From positions 21,166 to 85,165 of the forward strand of contig CAYUSA010000005.1 of NCBI GenBank assembly GCA_964447335.1: a DNA stretch of 64,000 nt, in the 5' to 3' direction. The position numbers were made by a program, and so were the translations under genes. Of this stretch, positions 23,981 to 32,099 are shown one piece after another. Source of the DNA: HRBIN12 sp964447335 (lineage in GTDB: Bacteria; Actinomycetota; UBA4738; HRBIN12). The first letter of the stretch is position 1. Each line of letters starts with the position of its first letter. Under the pieces are notes generated by a model, which was not told where the DNA came from, did no database searches, and saw only the letters and a list, made by a program, of their open reading frames with translations.

Positions 23981-25756
23981 ATGGAGCTAGGCGGACCCGT
24001 CAAGTTCGAAGACTTGCGTGAACAGGTCGAGGGTCTCCAGAACGCGCATGGCTTGAGGCCGGACGACGCGTTCGTTTGCTGGTTCTTGCGCGCATACATC
24101 CTCGACAGCGAAGACGTCGCAAAGGCGGCCCTTACAGGCGACAACGACGAGCGAGGAATCGATGCTGTCTATGTCGATGATTCCGCACAAGTTGTGCATA
24201 TCCTCCAAGGGAAGTTTCACGGGAAGATCGGTGGCCACACCGACCCCTGGTCGCAAATGGAGCAGTTCACCAACTGGGCGAAGCTGCTGTACGGGGCTCG
24301 GCAGACGTTCTCAGTCGCAGTCGCTGGAATCGATCCCATCGCCGCAAAGAAGCTAAGGGAAGCGCGCAACCGGCTGGTTGAGCGCGACGGGTACCGGTTG
24401 GTCATGTACTGGGTATCGACCGGCAAGGCCTCAGCGACAACCGTCACGAACGCCGAGACGGCCGTGCGCACCCAAGGCGTCGCGACTGGCCGTAGGGCTC
24501 GGTTTGAGTTCCTTGGCGGGACGCGAATCCTCGAACTACTGCACGACTATCTGTACGGGGTCGCACCCGTAGTCCCGGTCCTGGAGCTACCCGCTGCTTC
24601 TCAGATTGTGAGGACGAAGGACGACAAGACGGGCATCGTGCTTCGCGCTTTCCAGGTCAACGGCGACGATCTTGCTCATCTCGTGGACGTTGCGAGCGTG
24701 CGTCTGTTCGCGCTCAACATCAGGACCTACCTTCGAGACACGAAGGTCAACAAGAACATGAAGAGAACACTCGCACGTGAACCACAGAACTTCCTGTACT
24801 TCAACAACGGCGTCACGTTTGTGTGCGACCGAGCGCATCAGGAAGACCCGGATGCGGAGGACGTCCTCACGCTCATCAACCCGCAGATCATCAACGGGCA
24901 ACAGACGACTCGTGTTCTGCATGATGCCGAGGCAGGGCAGGCCGCCAAGGCTAGGGTGCCCGTCCGCGTCATCGAGATTCCTAGAGGCAAGACCGCCCGC
25001 CGCCATGAGAGCCTGATTTCGAACATCGTCCAGGCAACCAACTGGCAGAACTCGATCAAGCTGTCCGACTTGAAATCGAATGATGTACAGCAGGTCGTGA
25101 TCGAGCGAGGGTTTCGCCGTCTGAGCAGCTACCACTATGCGCGCAAGAAGGAAGCCAAGCGCGACATCAAAGCGCGCGTTGGCAAGGGGCTCACCATCGT
25201 CACTCGCGACGAGCTCGCACAGGCCGTCGCCGGGTGCCGGGTTGAGTCGTCGCCCTTGAGGGGACCGGAGGTCTTGTTCGACGAGTACTACGATGAAATC
25301 TTCGGGAGCTACTCCATGAAGTACTACCTGTGCTGCTACTGGTTGTCCAGACACGTCAAAGATGTCACAGGCAAACGCTCCAACTCCATCGAACGGAAGC
25401 GAGCCAAGTGGTTGGCGCTGTATCACTTGTACGAATCGCTACATCCGACGATCAAGAAGCGGTACGACATCTTTCTCGCTGCGTCCCAGCATCCCGATCA
25501 GTACGCGGACATCGTCAACCCACTGCGTCGTATGGTTGACGCCACGGTGGGTTCGTGCGCCCGGATGTTTCGGGCGTACAAGGGAACCGATGGTCTCCCC
25601 AGCGACCCAACCAACTTCTTCAAGATTCAGAAGCCCCCCCTGTCGTCACTGCTTGCCGAGTTCTGGGCCACGCCCCGCAATGCGACACTGAAGACCACCT
25701 TCGATAAGTCACTCGCAAGTTTCGAGGCGGCTTTCACGGCGGCTGAACTCGAGTGA
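23981..25756 (+). CDS. AIPR-family abortive phage infection protein
   Basis: 591 residues from the ATG at 23981 (MELGGPVKFEDL), just after a G-rich ribosome site; an earlier in-frame ATG at 23903 has a low-quality N-terminus. The segments FLYFNNGVTFVCD and LINPQIINGQQTTRVLHDA are the conserved core of AIPR proteins, in which an abortive response to phage is proposed. GC content and third-position bias are clearly lower than in the flanking genes, marking horizontal transfer. A TACAGT hexamer (23944-23949) is a possible -10. It begins the defence island; partners are the repair glycosylase and methyltransferase downstream. Confidence 0.85.
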   Translation: MELGGPVKFEDLREQVEGLQNAHGLRPDDAFVCWFLRAYILDSEDVAKAALTGDNDERGIDAVYVDDSAQVVHILQGKFHGKIGGHTDPWSQMEQFTNWAKLLYGARQTFSVAVAGIDPIAAKKLREARNRLVERDGYRLVMYWVSTGKASATTVTNAETAVRTQGVATGRRARFEFLGGTRILELLHDYLYGVAPVVPVLELPAASQIVRTKDDKTGIVLRAFQVNGDDLAHLVDVASVRLFALNIRTYLRDTKVNKNMKRTLAREPQNFLYFNNGVTFVCDRAHQEDPDAEDVLTLINPQIINGQQTTRVLHDAEAGQAAKARVPVRVIEIPRGKTARRHESLISNIVQATNWQNSIKLSDLKSNDVQQVVIERGFRRLSSYHYARKKEAKRDIKARVGKGLTIVTRDELAQAVAGCRVESSPLRGPEVLFDEYYDEIFGSYSMKYYLCCYWLSRHVKDVTGKRSNSIERKRAKWLALYHLYESLHPTIKKRYDIFLAASQHPDQYADIVNPLRRMVDATVGSCARMFRAYKGTDGLPSDPTNFFKIQKPPLSSLLAEFWATPRNATLKTTFDKSLASFEAAFTAAELE

Positions 25757-26141
25757 TTCCGCTTCGCCCGGGCCGATGAGGAGGATGCCAGTCCGTTCGC
25801 CCCGCAAGACCGAATCTCGCAGCGTTGTTCGGAGCGGGCCATCGAAGACACGTGTCGCTTTGAGATCGGTCTGTAGTCCCACTGAATCGCGCCGGGGATC
25901 TTGGAGACTCCGATGAGCCCGGCGCGGTCCACGCGCGTATGCCTCAAGAAGCCACACGACGGATGCCTGGTCGTCCAACAGTCCTGGGTGACGACCTCGT
26001 TGATGTCGTCGAGCTCGCGTTGGAGCTGCCGCCCGGATCCCTCCTTGACCGTCGTGTCTCCCCAGCTGACTGCCTAGGCGACATCCTGAGACGCAGGGGC
26101 GACCCGAGCGCGGTTCGACAGCGGCAACGATTCCTCTCGGA
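25757..26141 (+). other. Intergenic stretch of 385 bp without a supported gene
   Basis: Open frames exist on both strands. One on the minus strand (about 25709-25978) contains LKATRVFDGPLRTTLRD...TGILLIGPGEAE, which looks protein-like, but it lacks a ribosome site and a convincing start and overlaps the AIPR coding end. A neighbouring minus frame has GLIGVSKIPGAIQWDYRP. The two together could be a frameshifted relic of an accessory gene. No RNA gene or repeat was recognised. Confidence 0.4.
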
Positions 26142-26276
26142 CTAGTTGTCTTCGTCGAGCTCCAGCTGCCCGAGTGCTAGTTCGAACGCCTCGTCGGGCG
26201 TGTCCGCCGACGCCGAGACCGTGTCGATTTCCTCGCCCTCGTCGTCGGCGATTGTGATGGTCACGAGTGCCTGCAT
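26142..26276 (-). CDS. Small acidic protein of unknown function
   Basis: 44 residues from the ATG at 26274-26276. A GTG at 26324 would make it 60 residues but lies in a palindrome of the divergent promoter region. The sequence MQALVTITIADDEGEEIDT is followed by a DTPDEAFELALGQLELDEDN-like acidic tail, resembling the beta-strand plus helix pattern seen in small anti-restriction or antitoxin proteins. It is divergent from the glycosylase and methyltransferase genes. No family recognised. Confidence 0.4.
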   Translation of the reverse strand: MQALVTITIADDEGEEIDTVSASADTPDEAFELALGQLELDEDN

Positions 26277-26309
26277 CAGTCGATTGTGCGCAATCCTCGG
26301 ACACGTGTC

Positions 26310-26325
26310 TGTGAGATACCTCACA
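26310..26325 (+). promoter_or_regulatory. Dyad TGTGAG-ATAC-CTCACA between divergent genes of the restriction-modification locus
   Basis: Six-bp arms with a 4-bp spacer, 10 bp upstream of the TATCGT hexamer (26336-26341). That hexamer stands 6 nt before the glycosylase GTG at 26348. A second dyad GATTG-TGCG-CAATC occupies 26282-26295. The first covers the expected -35 region of the rightward promoter, so it may be an operator; the binding protein is unknown. Confidence 0.45.
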
Positions 26326-26347
26326 CAGGACCTCGTATCGTGCGGCC

Positions 26348-27019
26348 GTGAGCACGTCGCGTGACGCGGCAGCGTTCGCCCGGGACCTGGTGCGGTGGGG
26401 GAGGGCGAATCGCCGAGACTTCCCCTGGCGCTCCGAGACCGACCCCTTCCGAATCCTCGTCGCCGAGGTCCTCCTCCAGCGCTCGCGCGGCAAGACCGTC
26501 GCGAAGGTCTACCAAGCCCTGTTCGTCCGCTGGCCGGACGCCGGGTCCCTTGCGAAGGCTCGGGTCACGTCGATTAGGAGCGTGATCCGCCCCCTCGGTC
26601 TCGTCCGCCGAGCCGAGGTTCTGCGCGACCTCGCCCGTACGGTCATCGAGTTCGGCGGCGTGCCGAGGACGGTCGAAGGTCTCCTCGCGCTTCCAGGCGT
26701 CGGGCAGTACGCGGCCCACGCCACACTCGCCGTCGCCTTCGGCCGGCGGGTCCCCACGGTCGACGGTGTAACGGCTCGGGTCTACCGAAGGTACTTCGGC
26801 CTCTCCGACGAGCGCCCAGCTTCTAGCGACATGGCGCTCTGGGAGGTGGTCGAGGAGGTTACTCCTCGCCGAGGCATCCGCGAGTGGAACTGGGCAGTCT
26901 TGGACCTGGCGTCCTCCGTCTGCCTTCCGCAACGTCCTCGGTGTCCCTCGTGTCCGCTCGAGGGGTCCTGCCGCTGGTCAGGCGCACTGTCGGCCGGGAG
27001 TGTCCGACCCATCGGATAG
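26348..27019 (+). CDS. MIG-type T/G mismatch DNA glycosylase (HhH-GPD, [4Fe-4S])
   Basis: 223 residues from GTG. It has the MutY/EndoIII fold: FPWR (25-28), helix-hairpin-helix LPGVGQYAAHATLAVAFG (115-132), catalytic Asp139 in TVDGVTARVYRRYFG, and an iron-sulfur loop Cys192-x6-Cys199-x2-Cys202-x5-Cys208. The residue after the HhH (Tyr121) matches the Tyr of Methanothermobacter MIG rather than Lys (EndoIII) or Ser (MutY), pointing to removal of T from T/G mismatches. Such mismatches arise by deamination of 5-methylcytosine, which the next gene would produce. The end is 73 bp before the methyltransferase start. Glycosylase specificity is inferred. Confidence 0.85.
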   Translation: MSTSRDAAAFARDLVRWGRANRRDFPWRSETDPFRILVAEVLLQRSRGKTVAKVYQALFVRWPDAGSLAKARVTSIRSVIRPLGLVRRAEVLRDLARTVIEFGGVPRTVEGLLALPGVGQYAAHATLAVAFGRRVPTVDGVTARVYRRYFGLSDERPASSDMALWEVVEEVTPRRGIREWNWAVLDLASSVCLPQRPRCPSCPLEGSCRWSGALSAGSVRPIG

Positions 27020-27092
27020 AAGGTGCTACGATCGCGCGGATCACAGGATTGTCATTCTTCCCCCGCGCGGCTTCCTTGGGAGGGGTCGGGTC

Positions 27093-28412
27093 TTGAAGCA
27101 GGAGCGCAGGGCGCGCGGGTCTTCCGCGCCGGTCGGCCGTGCCGTTGAACTCTTCGCCGGCGTCGGTGGATTCCGGCTGGGACTCGAGGCCTCGGGCTGG
27201 GAGGTCATCTGGGCCAACCAGTGGGAGCCGAGCACGAAGGTACAGCACGCCTTCGACTGCTACGTGTCGCACTTCGACACCGGCATCCACGTCAACGAGG
27301 ACATCAACGTCGCGCTCGACGAGATTGATGCCGGCAACCGCGAGCCGATTCCCGACCACGACCTTCTTGTCGGCGGCTTCCCCTGCCAGGACTACTCAGT
27401 TGCGAAGACTCTGAACCAGGCCCACGGGATCGAGGGCAAGAAGGGCGTTCTCTGGTGGTCGATTCATCGGATTCTTAAGGAGAAGCATCCACGTCTAGTG
27501 TTCCTGGAGAACGTTGATCGGCTTCTCAAGTCACCGGCGACCCAACGTGGCCGTGACTTCGCGATCATCCTCGCGTGCCTGTCTGACCTCGGCTATCTGG
27601 TCGAATGGCGGGTGGTGAACGCTGCTGACTACGGGTTCCCCCAACGGCGCCGACGCGTGTTCATAGTGGGGCATCTCATCGGCGAAGGCATCGAGCCGCG
27701 GTGGGATGGCCCGATGTCCTGGCTCCTGGCCGATGGTGCTCTGCCGCGTGCCCTTCCTGTCGTTCCCCACGAGTCTTCGGTTGTGACGATTGAGGGCACG
27801 GATCGCCCGAACCTCGTACTGAAGGACCACCCTGCGCGGATCACGCAAGAGTTCGGATGGGGACGCGCTGCAACGCCATTCCTGAGAGCCGGGGTGATGT
27901 GGAACCGAGATGTCTGGACCATCGACGTAACGAGCCGCTACGAAGGCCCGAGGTCCGTCCTGCGCGATGTTCTCGAGCCCGAGGGCGCGATACCAGCGGA
28001 GTTCTTCGTGAGCGACGAGAAGCTGCCAGAGTGGCACTACTTGAAGGGCGCGAAGCGCGAGGAACGCACTTCGAAGAGCGGCCACCGATACTTCTACACC
28101 GAGGGTGCTATCGCTTTCCCGGATCCGCTTGATCAGCCGTCTCGAACGATCCTTACAGGAGAGGGAGGCTCTACCCCTTCACGGTTCAAGCATCTAGTGC
28201 GAACCGAGAACGGGCGATACCGTCGCCTCACGCCAGTCGAGCTCGAGCGCCTGAACGTCTTCCCTGACAACTGGACGAACAGCGGCATGCCCGCCGGGCG
28301 GCGTGCTTTCATGATGGGGAACGCCCTGGTTGTCGGAGTCGTTGCACGCGTGGGCGCCGCCCTCGGGTCGGTTGACCTCGGTCAGACGCGCCGCCTAACG
28401 GCGGTGAGCTAG
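27093..28412 (+). CDS. DNA (cytosine-5-)-methyltransferase
   Basis: 439 residues from a TTG start (27093) with GGGAGGGG 7 nt upstream; the in-frame codons further up are within the glycosylase tail. Conserved motifs: I ELFAGVGGFRLGLE, IV GGFPCQDYSVA with catalytic Cys98, VI LENVDRLL, VIII FPQRRRRVFIVG and X near GNALVVGVVARVG. The target-recognition region lies between about 220 and 360. It would methylate C5 of cytosine in a specific site that cannot be read from sequence. It pairs with the MIG-like glycosylase and with a convergent unknown gene, as in a type II restriction-modification locus. Confidence 0.9.
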   Translation: MKQERRARGSSAPVGRAVELFAGVGGFRLGLEASGWEVIWANQWEPSTKVQHAFDCYVSHFDTGIHVNEDINVALDEIDAGNREPIPDHDLLVGGFPCQDYSVAKTLNQAHGIEGKKGVLWWSIHRILKEKHPRLVFLENVDRLLKSPATQRGRDFAIILACLSDLGYLVEWRVVNAADYGFPQRRRRVFIVGHLIGEGIEPRWDGPMSWLLADGALPRALPVVPHESSVVTIEGTDRPNLVLKDHPARITQEFGWGRAATPFLRAGVMWNRDVWTIDVTSRYEGPRSVLRDVLEPEGAIPAEFFVSDEKLPEWHYLKGAKREERTSKSGHRYFYTEGAIAFPDPLDQPSRTILTGEGGSTPSRFKHLVRTENGRYRRLTPVELERLNVFPDNWTNSGMPAGRRAFMMGNALVVGVVARVGAALGSVDLGQTRRLTAVS

Positions 28413-29167
28413 TCGGCCAAGCCGAAGTACTCCCTCGCTTTCACCCGCGTCAGGCTGGCGACTCCCCGGCCCCGCATCAGGGAGTACGCGAAGTCCATGG
28501 GGTGCTCATAGCCCAGGCCACAAGCCAAGGCGCGCGCACACGTGCCCAGCGTGTTCGGCCTTCCGGTCGCTCCCTCGATCCGCTCCTTGGCCAGGAACCA
28601 GTACTTCACATCCTCGGTGAGGGCGAGAACCTCAAGAACGACCAGGAATACCGATGCCGGCATGTCGAGCGTCGATGTCGGGGTCTCTATCCGGGTCGTT
28701 GGCAGCTGCATCAACCGCACGGTCGCTTCCTCAGGTGGCGCGTACCGCCAGCGGCTCGATGCATCCCGCTGATGGTCCAAGAACCACGCGTTCCTGTAGA
28801 CCAAGCCTCCGAACTCGCGAGCTGCGTCCTCGGATCGCCTCATACGGCTCGCTTGGCCAAGGTCCCAGAGGGCCCTGCAGATGTCGTTGAAGCCAGCATC
28901 GAACGGCCGAACATCGTCTTCGAGCCATATAAGCGGGAGCATGTCGTAAGGGATTGGTCTCGCGCGGTTGGGATCGGCATCCTTGCCAGGCTTTCGGATT
29001 CCGATGGAATACCCCGAAGGGAGCAGGGCTGCAGGGGACTCGTAGGCTCGGAAGTCTCCACGCCCACCAACATCTGCGAGCCAAGTTGACGCCTCCTTGG
29101 ATGCCTCGGCCCTTTCGGCCCTCTTGGTCGCCGTGTTCAGTTGTGCCGGAATCACCATGTAGCTCAT
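28409..29167 (-). CDS. Unknown protein convergent with the methyltransferase (candidate restriction endonuclease)
   Basis: 252 residues starting MSYMVIPAQLN; a second ATG 9 nt downstream is possible. No known family or metal-binding nuclease motif could be recognised by eye. It contains a region rich in Trp/Arg/Asp (FNDICRALWDLGQASRMR) and ends KAREYFGLAD. The stop overlaps the methyltransferase stop by 4 bp on the opposite strand. Its lower GC matches the methyltransferase rather than the flanking genes. The position suggests the cognate restriction enzyme or another defence component. Confidence 0.6.
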   Translation of the reverse strand: MSYMVIPAQLNTATKRAERAEASKEASTWLADVGGRGDFRAYESPAALLPSGYSIGIRKPGKDADPNRARPIPYDMLPLIWLEDDVRPFDAGFNDICRALWDLGQASRMRRSEDAAREFGGLVYRNAWFLDHQRDASSRWRYAPPEEATVRLMQLPTTRIETPTSTLDMPASVFLVVLEVLALTEDVKYWFLAKERIEGATGRPNTLGTCARALACGLGYEHPMDFAYSLMRGRGVASLTRVKAREYFGLAD

Positions 29168-29276
29168 CTCGCATGCCGGGTTGTCTGTGACGATTCCATC
29201 GCAACTTCCGGGTGAAGTCCATACGGCGCCAGGGAGTAGGTCGCGACTTCGACCCGGGGAGTCGCAACCCCGGTGC

Positions 29277-29282
29277 TAGGCT
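29277..29282 (+). promoter_or_regulatory. Putative -10 element (TAGGCT) of the glycosyltransferase operon
   Basis: TAGGCTCAT ends 10 nt before the ATG at 29293, the same spacing as at rmlB and the phosphoesterase genes. It marks the return to host-like sequence after the defence island. Confidence 0.4.
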
Positions 29283-29292
29283 CATCGGGCCG

Positions 29293-29658
29293 ATGAGCAG
29301 CGAGAACGAGACTCGGGACGCCCTCGCGCGGGAGATGTACTGGGCCGAGGAGGCCACGCCGCGCTCGCGCATGGACACGGCCGGCGTGCGCGATGCGCTT
29401 CACGACTTCGCGGCCCTCATGCGCGATGACGAGAAGCAGGTCATCCCGCGGGGGGAGCCGAACCTGTCCTCGCGCTCGAGGTGGCGGCGAGGGCTGAAGT
29501 TCCGCCTGTTCCGCCTGTTCCGGCCGATCTCGTGGCGGTACGACCGGCTCCTGGGCGACCTCGGCGAGCTGAACGCGGCGCTCGCGGACCGCGTGGCCCA
29601 GCTCGAGGCCGAGGTCGCGCGCCTGCGCGCGAGGCTCGGGGAGGACGAGCCGAGTTGA
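29293..29658 (+). CDS. Small coiled-coil protein preceding glycosyltransferases
   Basis: 121 residues from the ATG at 29293 (MSSENETRD), chosen because of the TAGGCT motif 10 nt upstream; an in-frame ATG at 29212 lies in the boundary region. An acidic N-terminal half is followed by an Arg-rich segment (RRGLKFRLFRLFRPISWR) and a C-terminal heptad-like coiled coil (LNAALADRVAQLEAEVARLR). Similar small proteins accompany glycosyltransferase genes of surface glycan clusters; no enzyme motif is seen. It overlaps the next gene by TTGA. Confidence 0.6.
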   Translation: MSSENETRDALAREMYWAEEATPRSRMDTAGVRDALHDFAALMRDDEKQVIPRGEPNLSSRSRWRRGLKFRLFRLFRPISWRYDRLLGDLGELNAALADRVAQLEAEVARLRARLGEDEPS

Positions 29659-30704
29659 GGATCGCGGTCGTCCACCCGCAGACGCCGTTCAGCCGCGGCG
29701 GGGCCGAGACGCACACCGAGGCGCTCGTCGCCGCGCTGAAGGCCGCCGGCCACGAGGCCGAGGAGGTCGTCGTCGCCGGCAAGTGGTACCCGGCGACCGA
29801 GCTCGTGCACCAGATGGCCGTGTGGCGCTCGCTCGACCTGGCCGAATCCAACGGCCTGCCCATCGACATGGTCATCGCGCTGAAGTTCCCCGCGTACCTC
29901 GTGCCGCACGAGCGCAAGGTCGTGTGGCTCATCCACCAGCACCGCAGCGCGTACGAGCTGTGGGACCACCCCGAGTTCGCCGACCTGTCCAAGCAGGACG
30001 AGGGCCCGGCGGTCCGCGACATGATCTGGCGCTCGGACCGGATCGCGCTCGGCGAGGCCAAGCGCATCTTCACGAACTCGCGCAACGTGCAGGAGCGCCT
30101 GTGGTCCTCGCTCCGCCTGTCGAGCGAGCCGCTGTACCACCCCTCGCCGGTCGTCGAGGCGCTGAAGGACCGCGAGCCCGGCCCGTACGGCGACGCGATC
30201 TTCTACCCGAGCCGCCTCGAGGCGCTGAAGCGCCAGCCGCTCGTCGTCGAGGCGATGCAGCACGTGAGGACGCAGGTGCGGCTGATCCTCGCGGGCGGCG
30301 GGCCCGACGAGCCGGCCATCCGGGAGCAGATCATGAAGCTCGGCCTCGGCAGCCGGGTCGAGGTCGCGGGGCGCGTGCCCGACGAGCGCCTGTACGAGCT
30401 GTTCCTGGGCGCGCTCGGCGTCTACTACGGGCCGTACGACGAGGACTACGGGTACGTCACGCTCGAGGGCTTCGCGGCACACCGGCCGGTGATCACGCTG
30501 ACCGACGCCGGCGGCCCGCTCGAGTTCGTCGTCGAGGGCGAGACCGGCCTCATCACCCCGCCCGAGCCCAAGGCGATCGCCGAGGCGTTCGACCGCCTGT
30601 TCGTGGATCGCGCGCTCGCCAAGCGCCTCGGCACCGCGGGGCACGCCGTCATGCGCGAGCGCGTCCCCGGCTGGCCCGAGGTCGTCGCGCGCCTCACGGA
30701 GTGA
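29655..30704 (+). CDS. Glycosyltransferase family 4
   Basis: 349 residues starting with TTG (MRIAVVHPQTPFSRGGAET), overlapping the upstream stop. GT-B fold: the N-terminal domain has RGGAETHTEALVAAL. The C-terminal domain has FYPSRLEALKRQPLVVEAM, LAGGGPDEPAIREQ and the E-x7-E-like DEDYGYVTLEGFAAHRPV. This is the GT4 nucleotide-sugar site. It transfers a sugar, perhaps mannose or rhamnose given the nucleotide-sugar genes nearby, in building a surface glycan at the cytoplasmic membrane face. It is 7 bp before the next glycosyltransferase. Confidence 0.85.
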   Translation: MRIAVVHPQTPFSRGGAETHTEALVAALKAAGHEAEEVVVAGKWYPATELVHQMAVWRSLDLAESNGLPIDMVIALKFPAYLVPHERKVVWLIHQHRSAYELWDHPEFADLSKQDEGPAVRDMIWRSDRIALGEAKRIFTNSRNVQERLWSSLRLSSEPLYHPSPVVEALKDREPGPYGDAIFYPSRLEALKRQPLVVEAMQHVRTQVRLILAGGGPDEPAIREQIMKLGLGSRVEVAGRVPDERLYELFLGALGVYYGPYDEDYGYVTLEGFAAHRPVITLTDAGGPLEFVVEGETGLITPPEPKAIAEAFDRLFVDRALAKRLGTAGHAVMRERVPGWPEVVARLTE

Positions 30705-30711
30705 GCGGCTG

Positions 30712-32058
30712 ATGGGCAACCCCGTCGTCGGCGCCGCTCGTCGCGTGTTCCGCTGGGACTACAAGATGGACCCGCGGATCGCGTACCTGTCGCCGATGCC
30801 ACCCGCGAAGAGCGGCATCGCGACGTACTCGAAGGCCGTGCTCGAGAGCCTGGACCGCATCGGCTACACGCACACCGGCCACAAGCTCCAACCGATCTGG
30901 CCGCTCGAGCCGAAGCACGAGGGCACGATCCCGTGGCACACGATGGGCATCTATCACCTGGGGAACAACGTCGAGTTCCACCGCGACATCTACCGCCACG
31001 CGATACAGACCCCGGGCCTCGTCGTGATCCACGACCTCGCGCTCGACGACTTCGTACGCGGGATGATCGCGGCCGGCGACCCGCTCGGGCACCAGGCCGT
31101 GCGCGAGGGCCTCGCGAACGCGTCGGCGCTCGCGTCGTTCGAGGACGCCGTCCGCAACGAGCCGCTCCGTGTGCCGTTCGTCGCGCACGTCGCGCGTCGA
31201 GCCCGGGGGATCGTGGCTCACTCACCCTTCGTCGAGCGCTACCTGCGCGCGTTCGGCTGTCGCACGCCGGTGTACGTTGCGCCGCACCCGGTCATCGAGT
31301 CCTCGGAGGCGGTCCGCGCCGCCGAGCGCCAGCGCCCGGTCCTCCGCGCCTCGCTCGAGCCGATGGGCATGGGCGCGCTCGTCGTCGTCGCCGGCGACCA
31401 GAACGAGGCGAAGCTCATCGACCGCGTGCTCGCCGCCATCGGGCGACTGCCCGAGGACGTGCACCTCGCGCTCGTCGGCCGGCGGATCGAGGGCTACGAC
31501 CTGGACGCGGTGGTGCGGGGGAGCGGGCTCGGCGGGCGGGTGAGCGTGCACACCGATGTCACCGACGAGGACTTCCTCGCCTGGCTCTGCGCCGCCGACG
31601 TCGCCGTCGACCTCCGCTTCCCGCACCGCGGCGAGGTGAGCGGCTCGCTCGCCCGAGCGATGCAGTGCGGCCGAGCCACGATCGTGAGCGGCACCGGCAC
31701 GTACCTCGACGTGCCGAGCGACCGCGTCGTGCACGTCTCGCCCGGCCCGGTCGAGCCCGAGGAGCTCGCCGCCGCGATCGGCCGGCTGCTCGAGGACGGC
31801 GACCGGCGTCGAGCGATCGGCGAGGCCGCCCGAGCGCACATGGCCGAGCTCGCGAGCTCGGAGGCGACCGCCCACGTGTACGCGGAGGCGATCGACGGCA
31901 CCCTCGCGCTCCTGCAGGACCCCACACGCCGAGCCCTCGCCCGCTGGGGTGGCGCGCTCGTCGACCTCGGCGTCACCGAGGCCGACCTCGACCGCGGCTA
32001 CGGCACCGCCTACGCCCGAGCCCTCGACGAGTTCGTCGTCCCCCCGCCGTCTGATTGA
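30712..32058 (+). CDS. Glycosyltransferase (GT1/GT4 type)
   Basis: 448 residues. The N-terminal IAYLSPMPPAKSGIATYSKAVLESL is the typical opening of polysaccharide glycosyltransferases, followed by LVVIHDLALDD and GIVAHSPFVERYL. The C-terminal domain has VVVAGDQNEAKLIDRVLAAI, GSGLGGRVSVHTDVTDEDFLAWL and GSLARAMQCGRATIVS at the donor site. The length of the N-domain suggests a GT-B enzyme with a long acceptor domain. Donor unknown. It ends 40 bp before a toxin-antitoxin module. Confidence 0.8.
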   Translation: MGNPVVGAARRVFRWDYKMDPRIAYLSPMPPAKSGIATYSKAVLESLDRIGYTHTGHKLQPIWPLEPKHEGTIPWHTMGIYHLGNNVEFHRDIYRHAIQTPGLVVIHDLALDDFVRGMIAAGDPLGHQAVREGLANASALASFEDAVRNEPLRVPFVAHVARRARGIVAHSPFVERYLRAFGCRTPVYVAPHPVIESSEAVRAAERQRPVLRASLEPMGMGALVVVAGDQNEAKLIDRVLAAIGRLPEDVHLALVGRRIEGYDLDAVVRGSGLGGRVSVHTDVTDEDFLAWLCAADVAVDLRFPHRGEVSGSLARAMQCGRATIVSGTGTYLDVPSDRVVHVSPGPVEPEELAAAIGRLLEDGDRRRAIGEAARAHMAELASSEATAHVYAEAIDGTLALLQDPTRRALARWGGALVDLGVTEADLDRGYGTAYARALDEFVVPPPSD

Positions 32059-32061
32059 CGG

Positions 32062-32099
32062 TTGCCAGGTCGAGGCAAACTGGTTAGGATTCTGACCAG
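32062..32099 (+). promoter_or_regulatory. Promoter and operator of the Phd/ParE module
   Basis: TTGCCA (32062-32067) and TAGGAT (32085-32090) are 17 bp apart, and the antitoxin ATG at 32100 is 9 nt after the -10, so the mRNA would be leaderless. An imperfect palindrome GGTTAGGATTCTGACC (32082-32097, flanked by CTGGT and ACCAG arms) overlaps the -10 and start region, as expected for autorepression by the antitoxin. Confidence 0.65.

Noticed and set aside
25709..25978. Minus-strand frame of 89 codons with a protein-like segment
   Set aside because: Contains TGILLIGPGEAE and similar pieces but no ribosome site, and it overlaps the AIPR gene end; kept only as a possible relic in the intergenic entry.
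27000..27092. Earlier start of the cytosine methyltransferase at 27000
   Set aside because: The extra 31 residues overlap the glycosylase end and are not methyltransferase-like; the TTG at 27093 has GGGAGGGG at good spacing.
29168..29292. Short region with a T-arm-like GGGTCGAAGTCGC sequence on the minus strand
   Set aside because: No tRNA cloverleaf could be built around it; the acceptor and anticodon arms are missing.
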